Positions 6,192 through 6,192 of a DNA stretch of 6,192 bases are shown in pieces. The DNA comes from Thermomicrobiales bacterium (lineage in GTDB: Bacteria; Chloroflexota; Chloroflexia; Thermomicrobiales; UBA6265). The stretch covers positions 1 through 6,192 of the forward strand of contig JAICJJ010000183.1 in assembly GCA_025928535.1 (NCBI GenBank), given 5' to 3'. Each line of letters begins with the position of its first letter. Within the stretch, counting starts at the first letter, position 1. A program made the position numbers and the translations under genes. The notes under the pieces were generated by a model. That model saw only the letters and a list, made by a program, of their open reading frames with translations. It made no database searches and was not told where the DNA came from.

Positions 6192-6192
6192 A

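Overview
The window is a GC-rich bacterial segment with four genes and two copies of a palindromic repeat. Three things point to Chloroflexota, Thermomicrobia/Sphaerobacter-like: a Tat-exported solute-binding protein whose mature end begins with an Asp-Ala-Thr-Pro-Thr linker, intergenic repeats that would encode 'LTPNPSPAAAGE'-type peptides, and an XdhC/CoxI-type protein. No rRNA or marker gene confirms this, so the placement is a judgement from protein style.

Layout. From the left edge to 427 (+) is the 3' end of an XdhC/CoxI-family molybdenum-hydroxylase maturation protein carrying an extra C-terminal YHS metal-binding domain. It converges on a 616-residue family-5 (peptide-type) ABC solute-binding protein at 529-2379 (-). 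The 101 bp between them is almost entirely a hairpin element whose ends contain both stop codons. Upstream of the solute-binding gene is a 249-bp intergenic stretch with its Shine-Dalgarno site, a possible promoter region and a second, inverted copy of the repeat. Next come two overlapping minus-strand genes: an Sfp-type 4'-phosphopantetheinyl transferase (2629-3417) and, upstream of it, the end of a nonribosomal peptide synthetase (3414 to beyond the right edge) with the order C(end)-A-T-TE.

How the genes work together. The NRPS and the phosphopantetheinyl transferase share a GTGA overlap and are surely one transcription unit. The transferase would convert the carrier-protein serine (codon 4326-4328) to its holo form, the A domain loads it, and the C-terminal thioesterase releases the product. 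This is therefore the terminal module and activation enzyme of a natural-product cluster whose other genes lie to the right. The solute-binding protein has the same orientation but is separated by the repeat and has its own leader, so a link to the peptide product is only possible. The xdhC-like gene belongs to a different unit extending to the left.

The most interesting points are these. The thioesterase has Cys where the catalytic Ser is expected. The adenylation domain has its binding-pocket Asp shifted one position, giving a pocket that begins Val-Asp-Trp, like published beta-alanine codes. The XdhC-YHS fusion suggests metal handling during Mo-enzyme maturation. The repeat pair sits immediately behind stop codons.
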